64,000 nucleotides of DNA from Diphasiastrum complanatum (lineage: Eukaryota; Streptophyta; Lycopodiopsida; Lycopodiales; Lycopodiaceae). A program made the translations under genes and the position numbers. The DNA lies in contig MU831889.1 in NCBI GenBank assembly GCA_029204225.1, forward strand, positions 34,263 to 98,262, given 5' to 3'. The notes under the pieces were generated by a model. The model made no database searches. It was not told where the DNA came from and was given only the letters and a program-made list of their open reading frames with translations. This document shows, one piece after another, positions 36,301 to 46,529 of this stretch; position 1 is the first letter of the stretch, and the number at the start of each line of letters is the position of its first letter.

Positions 36301-37494
36301 ATGGGATCTGCTGGAGCATACCTTTTAGAAGCTAGTGAGAGGTTGAATTTTACAAATTATGCTATTTGGAAGGTTAGAATGGAGTCACTCTTGGTGCTCC
36401 AAGACCTTTATGAGTTCTTGATTGAAGATGAAGATGAACCTCTAGGTGCACAGGAGTTAGCTAGATACAAGAAGAGATCTAGGCTTGCACTGCATTGTGT
36501 GAAGATGAATGTGAGCAATGATTTGTTGAGAGAAGTATCAGCTTGTACTAATGCTAAAGAGACTTGGGAGTCTTTAAAATCAATCTATGAGTCTAGCAAC
36601 ACTTCTAGAGTTCTTATGCTTAGAAATCGAATTTTGCAAAGCATGAGGAGAAGTGAGAAGAGTGCACAGGAATATGTACTCAGAATCAAGTCTCTAAATT
36701 GGGAGTTGGCTTCCATTGGAGAGAAGATTCATGATGGAGAGCTTGTACAAATTGTCCTTAATGGTCTAGGAGATGACTTTGCAAATTTGGTCCAAAGTTT
36801 TGCCATCCAAGACAGTTTGCCAACTACAGAAAAACTTCACAGTGTATTAGTGGCTGAAGAGTGTAGGATGCTCCATGCAAAATCTAGGATGAGTTCCTTG
36901 TCGTTGCAGGATGGTGATGAGAAAGCCAATTTCTCATTCAAGGGCAAAAAGAAGACCAATGAAAAGAAGAAGCATCCAAAGGAGGCCAAAGAAGAGGATG
37001 ATGCATCAAGCTCAAAGGACAAGTCAAAGCAGAAATGCTTCTTTTGTGGAAGGAAGGGGCATTATGCATATGAATGCTACAAGAGGCTAAGAGCACAAGT
37101 GGAGGATGACAAACAAGGAAACCTTGCAAAGGAGGAGGAGGAAGATGAAGTAGATGTATTCTTGATGGCATCTACATCCTCACCAACAAGCAATGGCAAT
37201 TCAAGAGACAATTGGTGGATCGACAGTGGGGCTAGCTCCCACATGTCTTGTGAAAAGGACTTTTTCTCAACCTTACACTCTTTAAATGCTGCTAAAAAGT
37301 TTGTCTTTACTGCAAATGATGAAGAGTGTAGGATAGATGGTGTTGGCACCATCTCTTTGTGTCTAGAATCCTCAAAATGCATGGATCTAGAAAATGTCCT
37401 TTATGTACCATCAATCACCAAGAATATCCTTAGTGTTGGTTTACACTTATTGCTATATTTAGACATGATGCCAGTTTTATTCTATGAAGTTTAG
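36301..37494 (+). CDS. Copia family 2 Gag-protease, 3' truncated
   Basis: First ATG at 36301 (MGSAGAYLLEASERLNF). Open for about 398 codons. The copia gag domain (FTNYAIWKVRMESLLVLQD, ESLKSIYESSNTSRVLMLRN, LVQIVLNGLGDDF) is followed by a lysine-rich stretch, one canonical zinc knuckle (CFFCGRKGHYAYEC), an acidic region, and the protease active site WWIDSGASSHMS. After VLYVPSITKNILSVG (about 37440) the copia pattern is lost and the frame stops at 37494, so integrase, RT and RNase H are missing. The best preserved reading frame in the window; protease motif intact. Confidence 0.9.
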   Translation: MGSAGAYLLEASERLNFTNYAIWKVRMESLLVLQDLYEFLIEDEDEPLGAQELARYKKRSRLALHCVKMNVSNDLLREVSACTNAKETWESLKSIYESSNTSRVLMLRNRILQSMRRSEKSAQEYVLRIKSLNWELASIGEKIHDGELVQIVLNGLGDDFANLVQSFAIQDSLPTTEKLHSVLVAEECRMLHAKSRMSSLSLQDGDEKANFSFKGKKKTNEKKKHPKEAKEEDDASSSKDKSKQKCFFCGRKGHYAYECYKRLRAQVEDDKQGNLAKEEEEDEVDVFLMASTSSPTSNGNSRDNWWIDSGASSHMSCEKDFFSTLHSLNAAKKFVFTANDEECRIDGVGTISLCLESSKCMDLENVLYVPSITKNILSVGLHLLLYLDMMPVLFYEV

Positions 37495-38430
37495 AGATGA
37501 TATCTACAGTAATAAGTGCCTTCCAATTGGCATAATTAACGTTAATTAGAATTTTTGGTTTTTTTCGGCATTGCCGAGATTGCAATATGACAATATATTC
37601 ATTTTACTGCCGTTAATAAAAAATGCCCAAATAATTACAAGTACTACCTTAAAGTTCAAGGGGGTGTCCTAAGGTTAAGGGGTTGAAGACACGTTCAGTT
37701 GCGGTTTCTAATGGCGAGCAATTCAAAATTTGAAATGTATTATCTAAGGAAACGGAACGAAATTGCCAGTTCAAAATTGCTAATTTGAAGTACTGAACTA
37801 ATTTTTAAATTGGAATCGATGAGCTAATGATAGATATCTCTTACTAAATTTGGAAGTCTAGTCATCAGACAGTTTGCCTGATGGAGATTATGTTTTCGTT
37901 TATGAAGTTCCAAATGGAAGCAAGGGTTGTTTGCTCATTAATGATTATCTGAGTTTCAATTAAAACAACAATCGAGGTTGTAAAGGCTTAAGACAGGGTG
38001 TGGGGAACGAGAATGGATGTCAGTTCAATTTATCATGACATAAACCGTTCATATACCTGAATTTTGGAAGTAAATCACAAACATGAGATGAAAAATGGTT
38101 TTTGGAGGCCAACATTATGTAAAGAGCTCTCTTTGTCAAAATGAAGGGTGAAATGGGTTTCAAAAAGAGACATTGCCCTTCAATGAAAGTTGGTTGTGGA
38201 GAGGAGGCTTCGTGGCTTTAGTATTCAAAAAATAATCTAAGTAAAAACAAGCTGCTCTCCTCGGGTAGAGAGAGAAAATACATCATGAGCTCTCGGGTAG
38301 AGAGAGACAGCTAGAAATCCAATAACTCACAAAATCCATGAAATCACCAAATCAATTAGCTTCAAAATGAGGAGTACAATGATACTAGTAGGTCCACGAG
38401 CTACCACTATGCTTAACTATGATTGGACCA
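37495..38430. other. Non-coding stretch
   Basis: Unrecognised. Contains a near-repeat of CTCGGGTAGAGAGAGA at about 38258 and 38291. A short continuation of copia-like coding may exist in other frames just after 37450. Confidence 0.45.
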
Positions 38431-38434
38431 TATT

Positions 38435-38560
38435 TTGTCACCTCTTGATCCTATTGGATCATTGATCCATGCACCTCTTAATTCTATTGGACTATATTCA
38501 AGCACACCTCAATTTCCTATTGGACCTCACAAGGTTTCACCTCTAAATCCTATTCGACCT
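38435..38560. repeat. Degenerate minisatellite, about four 30-35-bp units
   Basis: Units follow the pattern CACCTC-TNAATCCTATTGGA. Variants start near 38440, 38472, 38504 and 38538. Confidence 0.6.
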
Positions 38561-38647
38561 CTTGGAATTCATCAAACAAAAACTTTACACTTGTCTACAC
38601 TCTAATTGGCACATGTTTAGCCTCTTACTCTATTTTGGCTCAAAACT

Positions 38648-39424
38648 CAATCCGGAGAATACAAGAAAGACTATCCAATTCATTTCCTTAGTAGGCAATT
38701 AACATCTGCGGAGATGAACTACACCACAACCGAGAGGGAAGCATTAGTGATGATTTATGCCATCCAGAAGTTTCGACATTATCTTCTAGGTAAACCTTTT
38801 GTATTTTTCACAGATCATCAAGCGTTACTTTACCTTGTGAATAAAACCTACACAACAGGTAGAATCACACGTTGGTTGCTATTACTGCAAGAGTTCAAAA
38901 TTTGTATTGTTGTGCACAAAGGATCACAACATTTTGTCGCTGATCATCTATCCAGAATACCGAGTGATGAGAAATCAACGGAGGACATCAATGATGACCT
39001 ACCCGATGGAATACTTTTTCAAGTTGACTGTACTCCCATGTGGGCCAAAGACATCACAGAGTTTTTAACGATGGGGGTGCTAGATCCAACGTTGTCGAAA
39101 CCTGCCCAACGTGCACTTATCTACAAGGTGGCATCCTATACACTTATAGCGAGGCAACTTTATAGAAAGGGTGCAGAGGGTGTGATTAGACAATGTTTGA
39201 CTGAGGGCGAGATTATTCCCATCATATCCTTGCTACACGAAGGAGTTGGTGGTGGACACTTTGCCTCAGAAAACACAGTTAGGAAGATCTTACTAGCTGG
39301 GTATTGGTGGCCTTCGCTATTTAAGGACACTCATAACTTCGTAAAGGCCTGTGATGTGTGGCAAAGAGCCAAAAGGCCACAATTTTCAGATTATATGCCT
39401 TTAACCCCCATCTTATCTGAACAA
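38648..39424 (+). pseudogene. RNase H and integrase N-terminal piece of a diverged Ty3/gypsy copy
   Basis: The open frame reads EYKKDYPIHFLSRQLT, MIYAIQKFRHYLLGKPFVFF, TDHQALLYLVNK, QHFVADHLSRIPS, then the integrase zinc domain HEGVGGGH and CDVWQRAKRP (the second Cys of CxxC is replaced by Trp). It ends at LTPILSEQ, where copia LTR sequence starts at 39425. It is closest to copy 1 (6840-7570) but clearly diverged, so a third copy. Both ends are truncated. Confidence 0.85.
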
Positions 39425-39855
39425 GTTAGCTATCTTGTAAACTCCACACAGTGGAGATATAAATATTTTCTGTTTATATCTCCACACAGTGGAGATATAA
39501 ACAATTTTTTGGATCAAAAGAGCACATTGAAAAAGAGCGCAAGAGTAGAACAGAAAAAGAAAAGAATAGAAAAAATAGAGAAACGATATAGTTGTGCATG
39601 AAAGTATGCCAACGAGTAGAACACAGCGAAAGAGCATAATGTCAGACTGCCAACGAGTGAGACACTGATTATATCGCTCTAAAAATCAAATTGATAATAT
39701 AGTTGCTCTCTCTTGTCCATCTCCTTGTTTTCCGTTGTCTTGAATGATTTCTGTTCTGTGATCTGTAGTCGCGTGTCTAGGATCCTACAAGCTTCCGTAT
39801 AAGAAAATTCAAAAAAAACAAATTCATTCGTGATACACACAACCCGTTCGCGACA
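39425..39855 (+). repeat. Copia family 1 LTR (copy B), 5' truncated
   Basis: Starts inside the LTR (TTAGCTATCTTGTAAACTCC), and ends GTTCGCGACA followed by TGGTATCA, the start of a PBS, at 39856-39863. The first 60 bp contain a duplicated, inverted GTGGAGATATAAA block. The outermost LTR sequence seen at 46012-46130 is missing. Confidence 0.82.
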
Positions 39856-39863
39856 TGGTATCA

Positions 39864-40190
39864 TAGTGGAGATATAAACATTTTCTGGATCAACAGAACA
39901 CACTGAAAAAGAGTGCGAGAGTAGAGCAGAAAAAGAAAAGAATAGAAAAAATAGAGAAACAATATAGTGTGCATGAAAGCTGCCAATGAGCAGAACACAT
40001 TGAAAGAGCAAACATTGATCATCTCGCTCTAAAAATCAAACTGATAATACAGTTGCTCTCTCTTGTCCATCTCCTTGTTTTCCATTGTCTTGATTGATAG
40101 AATGATTTATGTTTTGTGATCTGCATTCGCGTGTCTAGGATCCTGCAAGCTTCTACATAAGAAAATTCAAAAAGAAACAAATCCTTTCGC
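39864..40190 (+). repeat. Second partial copia family 1 LTR in tandem
   Basis: Directly after the PBS start the sequence returns to AGTGGAGATATAAAC and runs through the LTR again to CCTTTCGCGATAGGAG. Tandem LTR copies suggest unequal recombination. Confidence 0.8.
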
Positions 40191-40250
40191 GATAGGAGCC
40201 TACAAGTTATCACTACTGATATCTGAGCAGTGATTTTCTAGGCAACACAA

Positions 40251-41120
40251 TATGGCTACAACGATCCAGACAAGAGTAGCAATCAGTCTTGATGGCGCAA
40301 ACTACATGATATGGAAATTCAAAATCAAAACACTTTTGAAGGGCGAAGGCATCTAGTCGGTGACCGAACTCTCAGAGGTACAGCCTCCAGAGGGAGACTC
40401 GAGGAGAGCTGAATGGATCAGAAAGGATGAGCATGCAATGGCGATTATCGTTTCATCCATCAACGAAGATCTACTCATGAAGATTGAAGACTGCGAAAGC
40501 AGCCATGCAGTATGGAAAAAATTAAAATAGAAGTATGAAGTGAGGATTGTAGTTTCAGCTTCACAATCAGCTGCAATCCATACGATGGGATGGCAACCAA
40601 TTAGACCAGCACATTGAGAAGATCAGAACGATCTTCGCTCAACTCGCTGCATCAGGACAGGAGCACCAGGTCCCATCACCACAACAGCTGATGTACTTCA
40701 TGAAGTCTCTACCTACGTCCTATTAGTCGTTGAGAATGCTCATACTGAGGTTACCAGATATGACATTCAACAAAGCAATCAGTCTTGTCATTGATGAGAG
40801 ACTGATGAGGGACGAAGGAGAAGGAAGCAGTGATCAAGAGAAAGCTCTCTTCACAAAAGGGAAGAAGAAGAATAAGAACAAACCCAGATTCGACAAGACA
40901 AAGTCCTCGAATCAACAATCTTCTTCCTGAGATCACTGTCACAAACCAGGCCATACAGCCAACAAATGTTGGTTCAATCCAGCACTACCTTGCATGCACT
41001 GCAAGAATAAGGGGCACTCTGCATAAGATTGCAAATTTAACCCAAAAAGAAAGAACAAAGCTGAGAAAGCAAATGTTGCAGAATCATCCAAAGATGCAAA
41101 TAGAGGTGATAAAGCCTTCA
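40251..41120 (+). pseudogene. Copia family 1 gag (copy B)
   Basis: Opens MATTIQTRVAISLDGAN at 40251. Conserved MIWKFKIKTLLKGEGI is followed by a TAG where copy A has Trp. Later parts are MLILRLPDMTFNKAISLV, then two zinc knuckles: the first (HCHKPGHTANKC) lacks its first Cys, replaced by a stop, and the second is CMHCKNKGHSA. A degenerate PBS (TGATATCTGAGCAGTG) lies at about 40219. Multiple stops. Confidence 0.88.
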
Positions 41121-41390
41121 CAATAGTTGATGAAGCTTCAACAAACTATACTGAACAAGACTACGATGTAGTCATTGATTCAGGAGCAACATCACACATC
41201 ACCTGCAACAAGAAAATCTTGATCGACTTCAAAGAACTCAAAAATAACAAAGCAGTGATTCTAGGTGATGGAAGCAGACATGATGTCAAAGGCATCAGGA
41301 CTCTACAGCTCCAAACACTGTCAGGCCAAGCAGAGCTGCCAGGAGCACTCTACGTGCCTTCATTGAGAAAAGATCTGCTATAAGTCTCCA
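41121..41390 (+). pseudogene. Copia family 1 protease (copy B)
   Basis: Active-site block YDVVIDSGATSHITCNKKI with DSG, then VILGDGSRHDVKG and GALYVPSLRKDLL, the usual end of copia protease. The frame stops at TAA (about 41381) right before the integrase deletion. Confidence 0.85.
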
Positions 41391-41935
41391 TGACAATGGA
41401 GGTGAGTACAAGAGCAAAGAATTTTCAAAATTCTGCCAAGAACAAGGGATAGAGCATCAGTTCACTCCTGCATACACACCAGAATATAATGGTATCACAA
41501 AAAGAAGAAATAGGACGCTAGTTGAAGGAGCCAGATGCATGATGGCACATGATCGATTGCCAAGTCAATTCTAGGCTGAGGCAATAGCTGCAACAGTATA
41601 CCTGCAGAACAGATCAACAACGACAATGCTGAAAGACAAGACACCGTATGAAATGTGGACAGGTAGAAAGCCTGATCTATCATACGTATGTGTGTTTGGA
41701 TGTGCAACATACAAGCACATTCCAAAAGAGAAAAGAAGCAAGCTCGATGATAAATCAGAGCAAACAATCATGGTCGGGTACTCAAATGGATCACTCTACA
41801 ATCCAACCACGAAGAAGGTTGTTTCGAGTAGAGATGTAAAGTTCGATGAGTGCACATTCCCTGGACTAAAAGATGAGTTTGGCCATGAGATCTTCACAAT
41901 GCTGCCAATTCCAGAGGGAGATCGAGAATAGACGT
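41391..41935 (+). pseudogene. Copia family 1 integrase (copy B), N-terminal half deleted
   Basis: Resumes at DNGGEYKSKEFSKFC (second catalytic Asp), then EHQFTPAYTPEYNGITKRRN (Glu expected in NGxxER is replaced) and the conserved tail TPYEMWTGRKPDLSYVCVFG. The zinc H2C2 domain and first catalytic Asp are missing: the join to protease falls at about 41385-41395. A TAG at about 41574 also interrupts it. Confidence 0.85.
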
Positions 41936-42079
41936 CAAATCAGAATGTTGAGCCACAGACTCCAGAGCAGCAGGAAGCAGAAGATCAACCCCACGAACAA
42001 GAAACGTTTGAGTAGCGACAAAACGAACTCAAAAGGTCAACAAGACAAAGAAGACCTCCAGATTAATACGCTGACAATT

Positions 42080-42672
42080 TTCAGTGGAACGAAGACATGC
42101 AACTCGAGTATTGCAGCTTCACTGAAGAGCCAAAAACATATCAAGAAGTTGTCCAGAGTCCAGAGGGTGAATTCTGGAAGCAGACAATGTCAGAGGAAAT
42201 CAAGTCGATGAGGCGAAACGAGGCATGGACACTAGAGCCACTGCCAGAAAAGTGGATGCACAAGAAGAAAATGAAATCAGATGGCACTGTTGGTCGTTAC
42301 AAAGCAAGACTTGTCGCGAAGGGCTACACAAATGTATGGTGTTGATTATTTCGATACGTATTCGTCGATGGTCAAGATGACAAGCATATGACTACTCCTT
42401 GCATATGCCACACAACACAATTTAAAAATTCACCAGATTGACGTAAAGACAGCCTTTCTCCACGGAGATCTAGAGAAAGACATCTTCATGAAGCAGCCTG
42501 GAGGATTTGAAGACCCCGACAATCGACAATATGTCTATCGGTTGTAGAGATGCATTTATGGTCTAAAGCAGACATGACGAGCTTGATACAAGAAGCTCGA
42601 CGATCTTCTGAAGTCTCTAGACTTCAATCCTACACAACCAGACTACCACGTCTACATAAAAAGAGTAGGAAA
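42080..42672 (+). pseudogene. Copia family 1 reverse transcriptase, N-terminal two thirds (copy B)
   Basis: Contains EFWKQTMSEEIKSMRRNEAW, GRYKARLVAKGYT, a frame change near 42330, then DYFDTYSSMVKM, HQIDVKTAFLHGDLEKDIFM, CIYGLKQT and DDLLKSLDFNPTQPDYHVY. These are copia-type (RVT_2) RT blocks. The catalytic region follows in the tandem units. Confidence 0.88.
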
Positions 42673-43996
42673 AGATTTTGTGATACTGACTATTTTCATA
42701 GATAATTCCCTTATGATAGATAACTCCTTGATGCTAATCAAGGACACGAAGAGTCAAATTTCTAAGAATTATGAAATCATAGATCTAGGAGAAGCAACAA
42801 AATGCCTCGGGCTGGAGATCATAAGAAATCGAATAAAAGGCAAAATGCATTTGAGTTAGTCTGAATATGCCAAAAAAGAGCGAAGCAGTATCACATGATG
42901 GACTGCAAAGAAAAGGCCACACTAATGATAGCTGAAGCCAAGCTGACAAAGCAGGATTGCCCGAAAACAGAGGAAGAAAAATAGAAGATGGAAGGTATAC
43001 CCTACCAAAACCTAATCGGTAGTCTGATGTACCTTACAATTTGTACCAGACCCGATATAGCTTTTTAAGCTGATGATGCAGGATTGTTCGAAAACAAAGG
43101 AAGAAAAATAGAAGATGGAAGGTATACCCTACCAAAATCTAATCGGTAGTCTGATGTACCTTACAACTTGTACCAGACCCGATATAGTTTTTTTTGTTTA
43201 TGCTTTAAGCCAATTCTCTTCCAATCTTGGCATAGCACATTGGCAAATGGCAAAACGAATCCTACAATATCTGAAGGGTACTCAAAATATGGGATTAACC
43301 TACAGAGCAGACAATGAAAGAAAAGGATTCCAGCTGCACCACTACAGTGATGCAAGTTGGGCGAGCTACAAAGATGACAACAAGTCCCTAACTGGAGGAT
43401 GTTCAATAGCGTGCGGAGTAGCTCTGCCAACGAGCAAAACACAGCGAAGGAGCAGAGTGTCAGGCCGCCAACGAGTGAGACACTGATCATTTCGCTCTAA
43501 AAATCAAACTGATAATATAGTTGCTCTCTCTTGTCCATCTCCTTGTTTTCCGTTGTCTTGATTGCTAGAATGATTTCTGTTCTGTGATCTGTAGTCGCGT
43601 GTCTAAGATCCTGCAAGCTTCTGCATGAGAAAATTCAAAAGAAACAAACTCGTTCGCGATACACAAAACCCGTTCGCGACAACTAAAGAATAAAGATCTT
43701 CAATAATTGTTGATCAGTTGTGGCCTACAAACAACAAAATTAATAATTTGAACTTCAATCTGAACAAAGCTGCTTCAGTTTCTTTAGATTTATGATCTTT
43801 ATTAAGATCCTATTGTAAGCTTGTTGTGACGATTGCAATGGACTCATCAAACTATTCAACATATGAGGTTTGTCATCTTTCATAGGAAGTATTGAAGCAA
43901 GCGGAAGAATTTAAAGCAAAAACCCGCCATGCTTTTTAGGTAGTTCTGATCGTCTACCATGAAATGTGGCCACCACATAGGTCTCACTATTGAAAA
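42673..43996 (+). repeat. Tandem unit 1: copia RT end, RNase H piece, LTR 3' part, VPE intron/exon
   Basis: Order in the unit: RT catalytic region (FVILTIFIDNSLMI; YVDD has become FIDN), CLGLEIIRNRIKGKMHLS, RNase H start, a jump at about 43425 from RNase H to mid-LTR (CTGCCAACGAGCAAAACACA), LTR end (TTCGCGACA), then about 310 bp of VPE intron and the end of its penultimate exon (minus strand). An internal duplication of about 128 bp (GAAGGTATACCCTACC block) at 42945-43195 makes it longer than unit 2. Confidence 0.9.
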
Positions 43997-45193
43997 GATT
44001 TCGTGATACTGACTATTTTCATGGATAATTCCCTTATGATAGGTAACTCCTTGATGCTAATCAAGAACACGAAGAGTCAGATTTCTAAGAATTATGAAAT
44101 CATAGATCTAGGAGAAGTAACAAAATGCCTCGGGCTGGAGATCATAAGAAATCGAATAAAAGGCAAAATGCATTTGAGTCAGTCTAAATATGCCAAAAAA
44201 GTGTTGAAGCAGTATCACATGATGGACTGCAAAGAAAAGGCCACACCAATGATAGCTGAAGCCAAGCTGACGAAGCAGGATTGTCCGAAAACAGAGGAAG
44301 AAAAATAGAAGATGGAAGGTATACCCTACCAAAACCTAATCGGTAGTCTGATGTACCTTACAATTTGTACCAGACCCGATATAGCTTTCTTTGTTTATGC
44401 TTTAAGCCAATTCTCTTCCAATCTTGGCATAACACATTGGCAAATGGCAAAACGAATCCTACAATATCTGAAGGGTACTCAAAATATGGGATTAACCTAC
44501 AGAGCAGACAATGCAAGAAAAGGATTCGAGCTGCACGACTACAGTAATGCAAGTTGGGTGAGATGCAAAGATGACATCAAGTCCGCAACTGGAGGATGTT
44601 CAATAGCGTGCGGAGCAGCTCTGCCAACGAGCAAAACACAGCAAAGGAGCAGAGTGTCAGGCCACCAACGAGTGAGACACTGATCATGTCGCTCTAAAAA
44701 TTAAACTGATAATATAGTTGCTCTCTCTTGTCCATCTCCTTGTTTTCCTCTGTCTTGATTGTTAGAATGATTTCTGTTCTGTGATCTGTAGTCGCGTATC
44801 TAGGATCCTGCAAGCTTCTGCATGAGAAAATTCAAAAGAAACAAACTCGTTCGCGATACACAAAACCCGCTCGCGACAACTAAAGAATAAAAATCTGCAA
44901 TAATTGTTGATCAGTTGTGGCCTACAAACAACAAAATTAATAAGTTGAACTTCAATATGAACAAAGCTGCTTCAGTTTCTTTAGATTTATGATCTTTATT
45001 AAGATCCTATTGTAAGCTTGTTGTGACGATTGCAATGGACTCATCAAACTGTTCAACATATGAGGTTTTTCGTCTTTCATAGGAAGTATTGAAGCAAGCG
45101 GAAGAATTTAAAGCAAAAACCTGCCATGCCTTTTAGGTAGCTCCGATCGTCTACCATGAAAGGTTGCCACCACATAGGTCTCACTATTGAAAA
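43997..45193 (+). repeat. Tandem unit 2 (1197 bp)
   Basis: Same order and same internal RNase H-to-LTR junction as unit 1. The RT catalytic block is FVILTIFMDNSLMIGN. Ends with the same junction between the VPE exon and the next RT block (CACTATTGAAAAGATTTCGTG). Confidence 0.92.
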
Positions 45194-46011
45194 GATTTCG
45201 TGATACTGACTATTTTCATGGATAATTCTCTTATGATAGGTAACTCCTTGATGCTAATCAAGGACACGAAGAGTCAGATTTCTAAGAATTATAAAATCAT
45301 AGATCTAGGAGAAGCAACAAAATGCCTCGGGCTGGAGATTATAAGAAATCGAATAAAAGGCAAAATGCATTTGAGTCAATCTGAATATGCCAAAAAAGTG
45401 TTGAAGTAGTATCACATGATGGACTGCAAAGAAAAGGCCACACCAATGATAGTTGAAGCCAAGCTGACAAAGCAGGATTGCCCAAAAACAGAGGAAAAAA
45501 AATAGAAGATGGAAGGTATACCCTACCAAAACCTAATCGGTAGTCTGATGTACCTTACAATTTGTACCAGACCCGATATAGCTTTCTCTGTTTATGCTTT
45601 AAGCCAATTCTCTTCCAATCTTGGCATAACACATTGGCAAATGGCAAAACGAATCCTACAATATCTGAAGGGTACTCAAAATATGGGATTAACCTACAGA
45701 GCAGACAGTGAAAGAAAATGATTCGAGCTGCACCACTACAGTGATGCAAGCTGGGTGAGCTGCAAAGATGACAGCAAGTCCGTAACTGGAGGATATTCAA
45801 TAGCGTGCGGAGCAGCAATCAGTTGGATATGCAAAAAGCAAACCTTAGTAGGCCAATCCTCATGCAAAGCTGAATACGTCGCAGTTTCAAAGGTGGCGAA
45901 CGAGGTAGTTTGATTGCAGATGATACTGGAGGCAATTGGGATACCACAAGGAGGACCATGCATGATGATGATGGATTCTCAGAGTGCCATTTATATGTCC
46001 CAGTTTCACGC
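45194..46011 (+). pseudogene. Tandem unit 3: copia RT end and full RNase H
   Basis: The same start (FVILTIFMDN) but without the RNase H-to-LTR deletion. RNase H continues through SWICKKQTLVGQSSCKAEY, ASKVANEVV-like sequence and DSQSAIYMSQFHAAS, the normal copia end. This unit probably preserves the ancestral arrangement from which units 1 and 2 arose. Confidence 0.85.
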
Positions 46012-46529
46012 TGCCAGCTGGTAGCTCAACAGGCGTGAAGTCTTAAACTTCACACTCAGATAAAACAGTTAGCAATAACAGAGAGTAACTAACTAGTTGA
46101 TTAGTGTTAACTACTCTTGTAATTCTCTGTTTAGCTATCTTGTAAATTCCACACAGTGGAGATATAAACATTTTCTGGATCAACAGAACACACTGAAAAA
46201 GAGTGCGAGAGTAAAGCAGAAAAAGAAAAGAATAGAAAAAATAGAGAAACGATATAGTTGTGCATGAAAGTCTGCCAACGAGCAAAACACAGCGAAGGAG
46301 CAGAGTGTCAGGCCGCCAACGAGTGAGACACTGATCATCTCGCTCTAAAAATCAAACTGATAATACAGTTGCTCTCTCTTGTCCATCTCCTTGTTTTCCC
46401 CTGTCTTGATTGCTAGAATGATTTCTGTTCTGTGATGTGTAGTCGCGTGTCTAGGATCCTGCAAGCTTCTGCATGAGAAAATTCAAAAGAAACAAACCCG
46501 TTTGCGATACACAAAACCTGTTCGCGACA
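46012..46529 (+). repeat. 3' LTR of copia family 1 (copy B), complete
   Basis: 518 bp, TGCCAGCTGG ... TTCGCGACA. Joins VPE intron sequence exactly at 46530 (ACTAAAGAG). Locus 3 has the same intron uninterrupted (GCCACTAAAGAG at about 55000), so it serves as an empty-site reference. Confidence 0.82.

Noticed and set aside
38648-39424. Continuation of gypsy copy 2 across the copia insertion
   Set aside because: It overlaps the end of copy 2 (KKDYPI ... SRQLT occurs in both) and is clearly diverged, so it is a third copy.
42673-46529. Regular tandem array as a CRISPR or satellite
   Set aside because: Units are 1.2-1.3 kb and made of copia plus gene sequence; only three exist, with no short repeat-spacer pattern.
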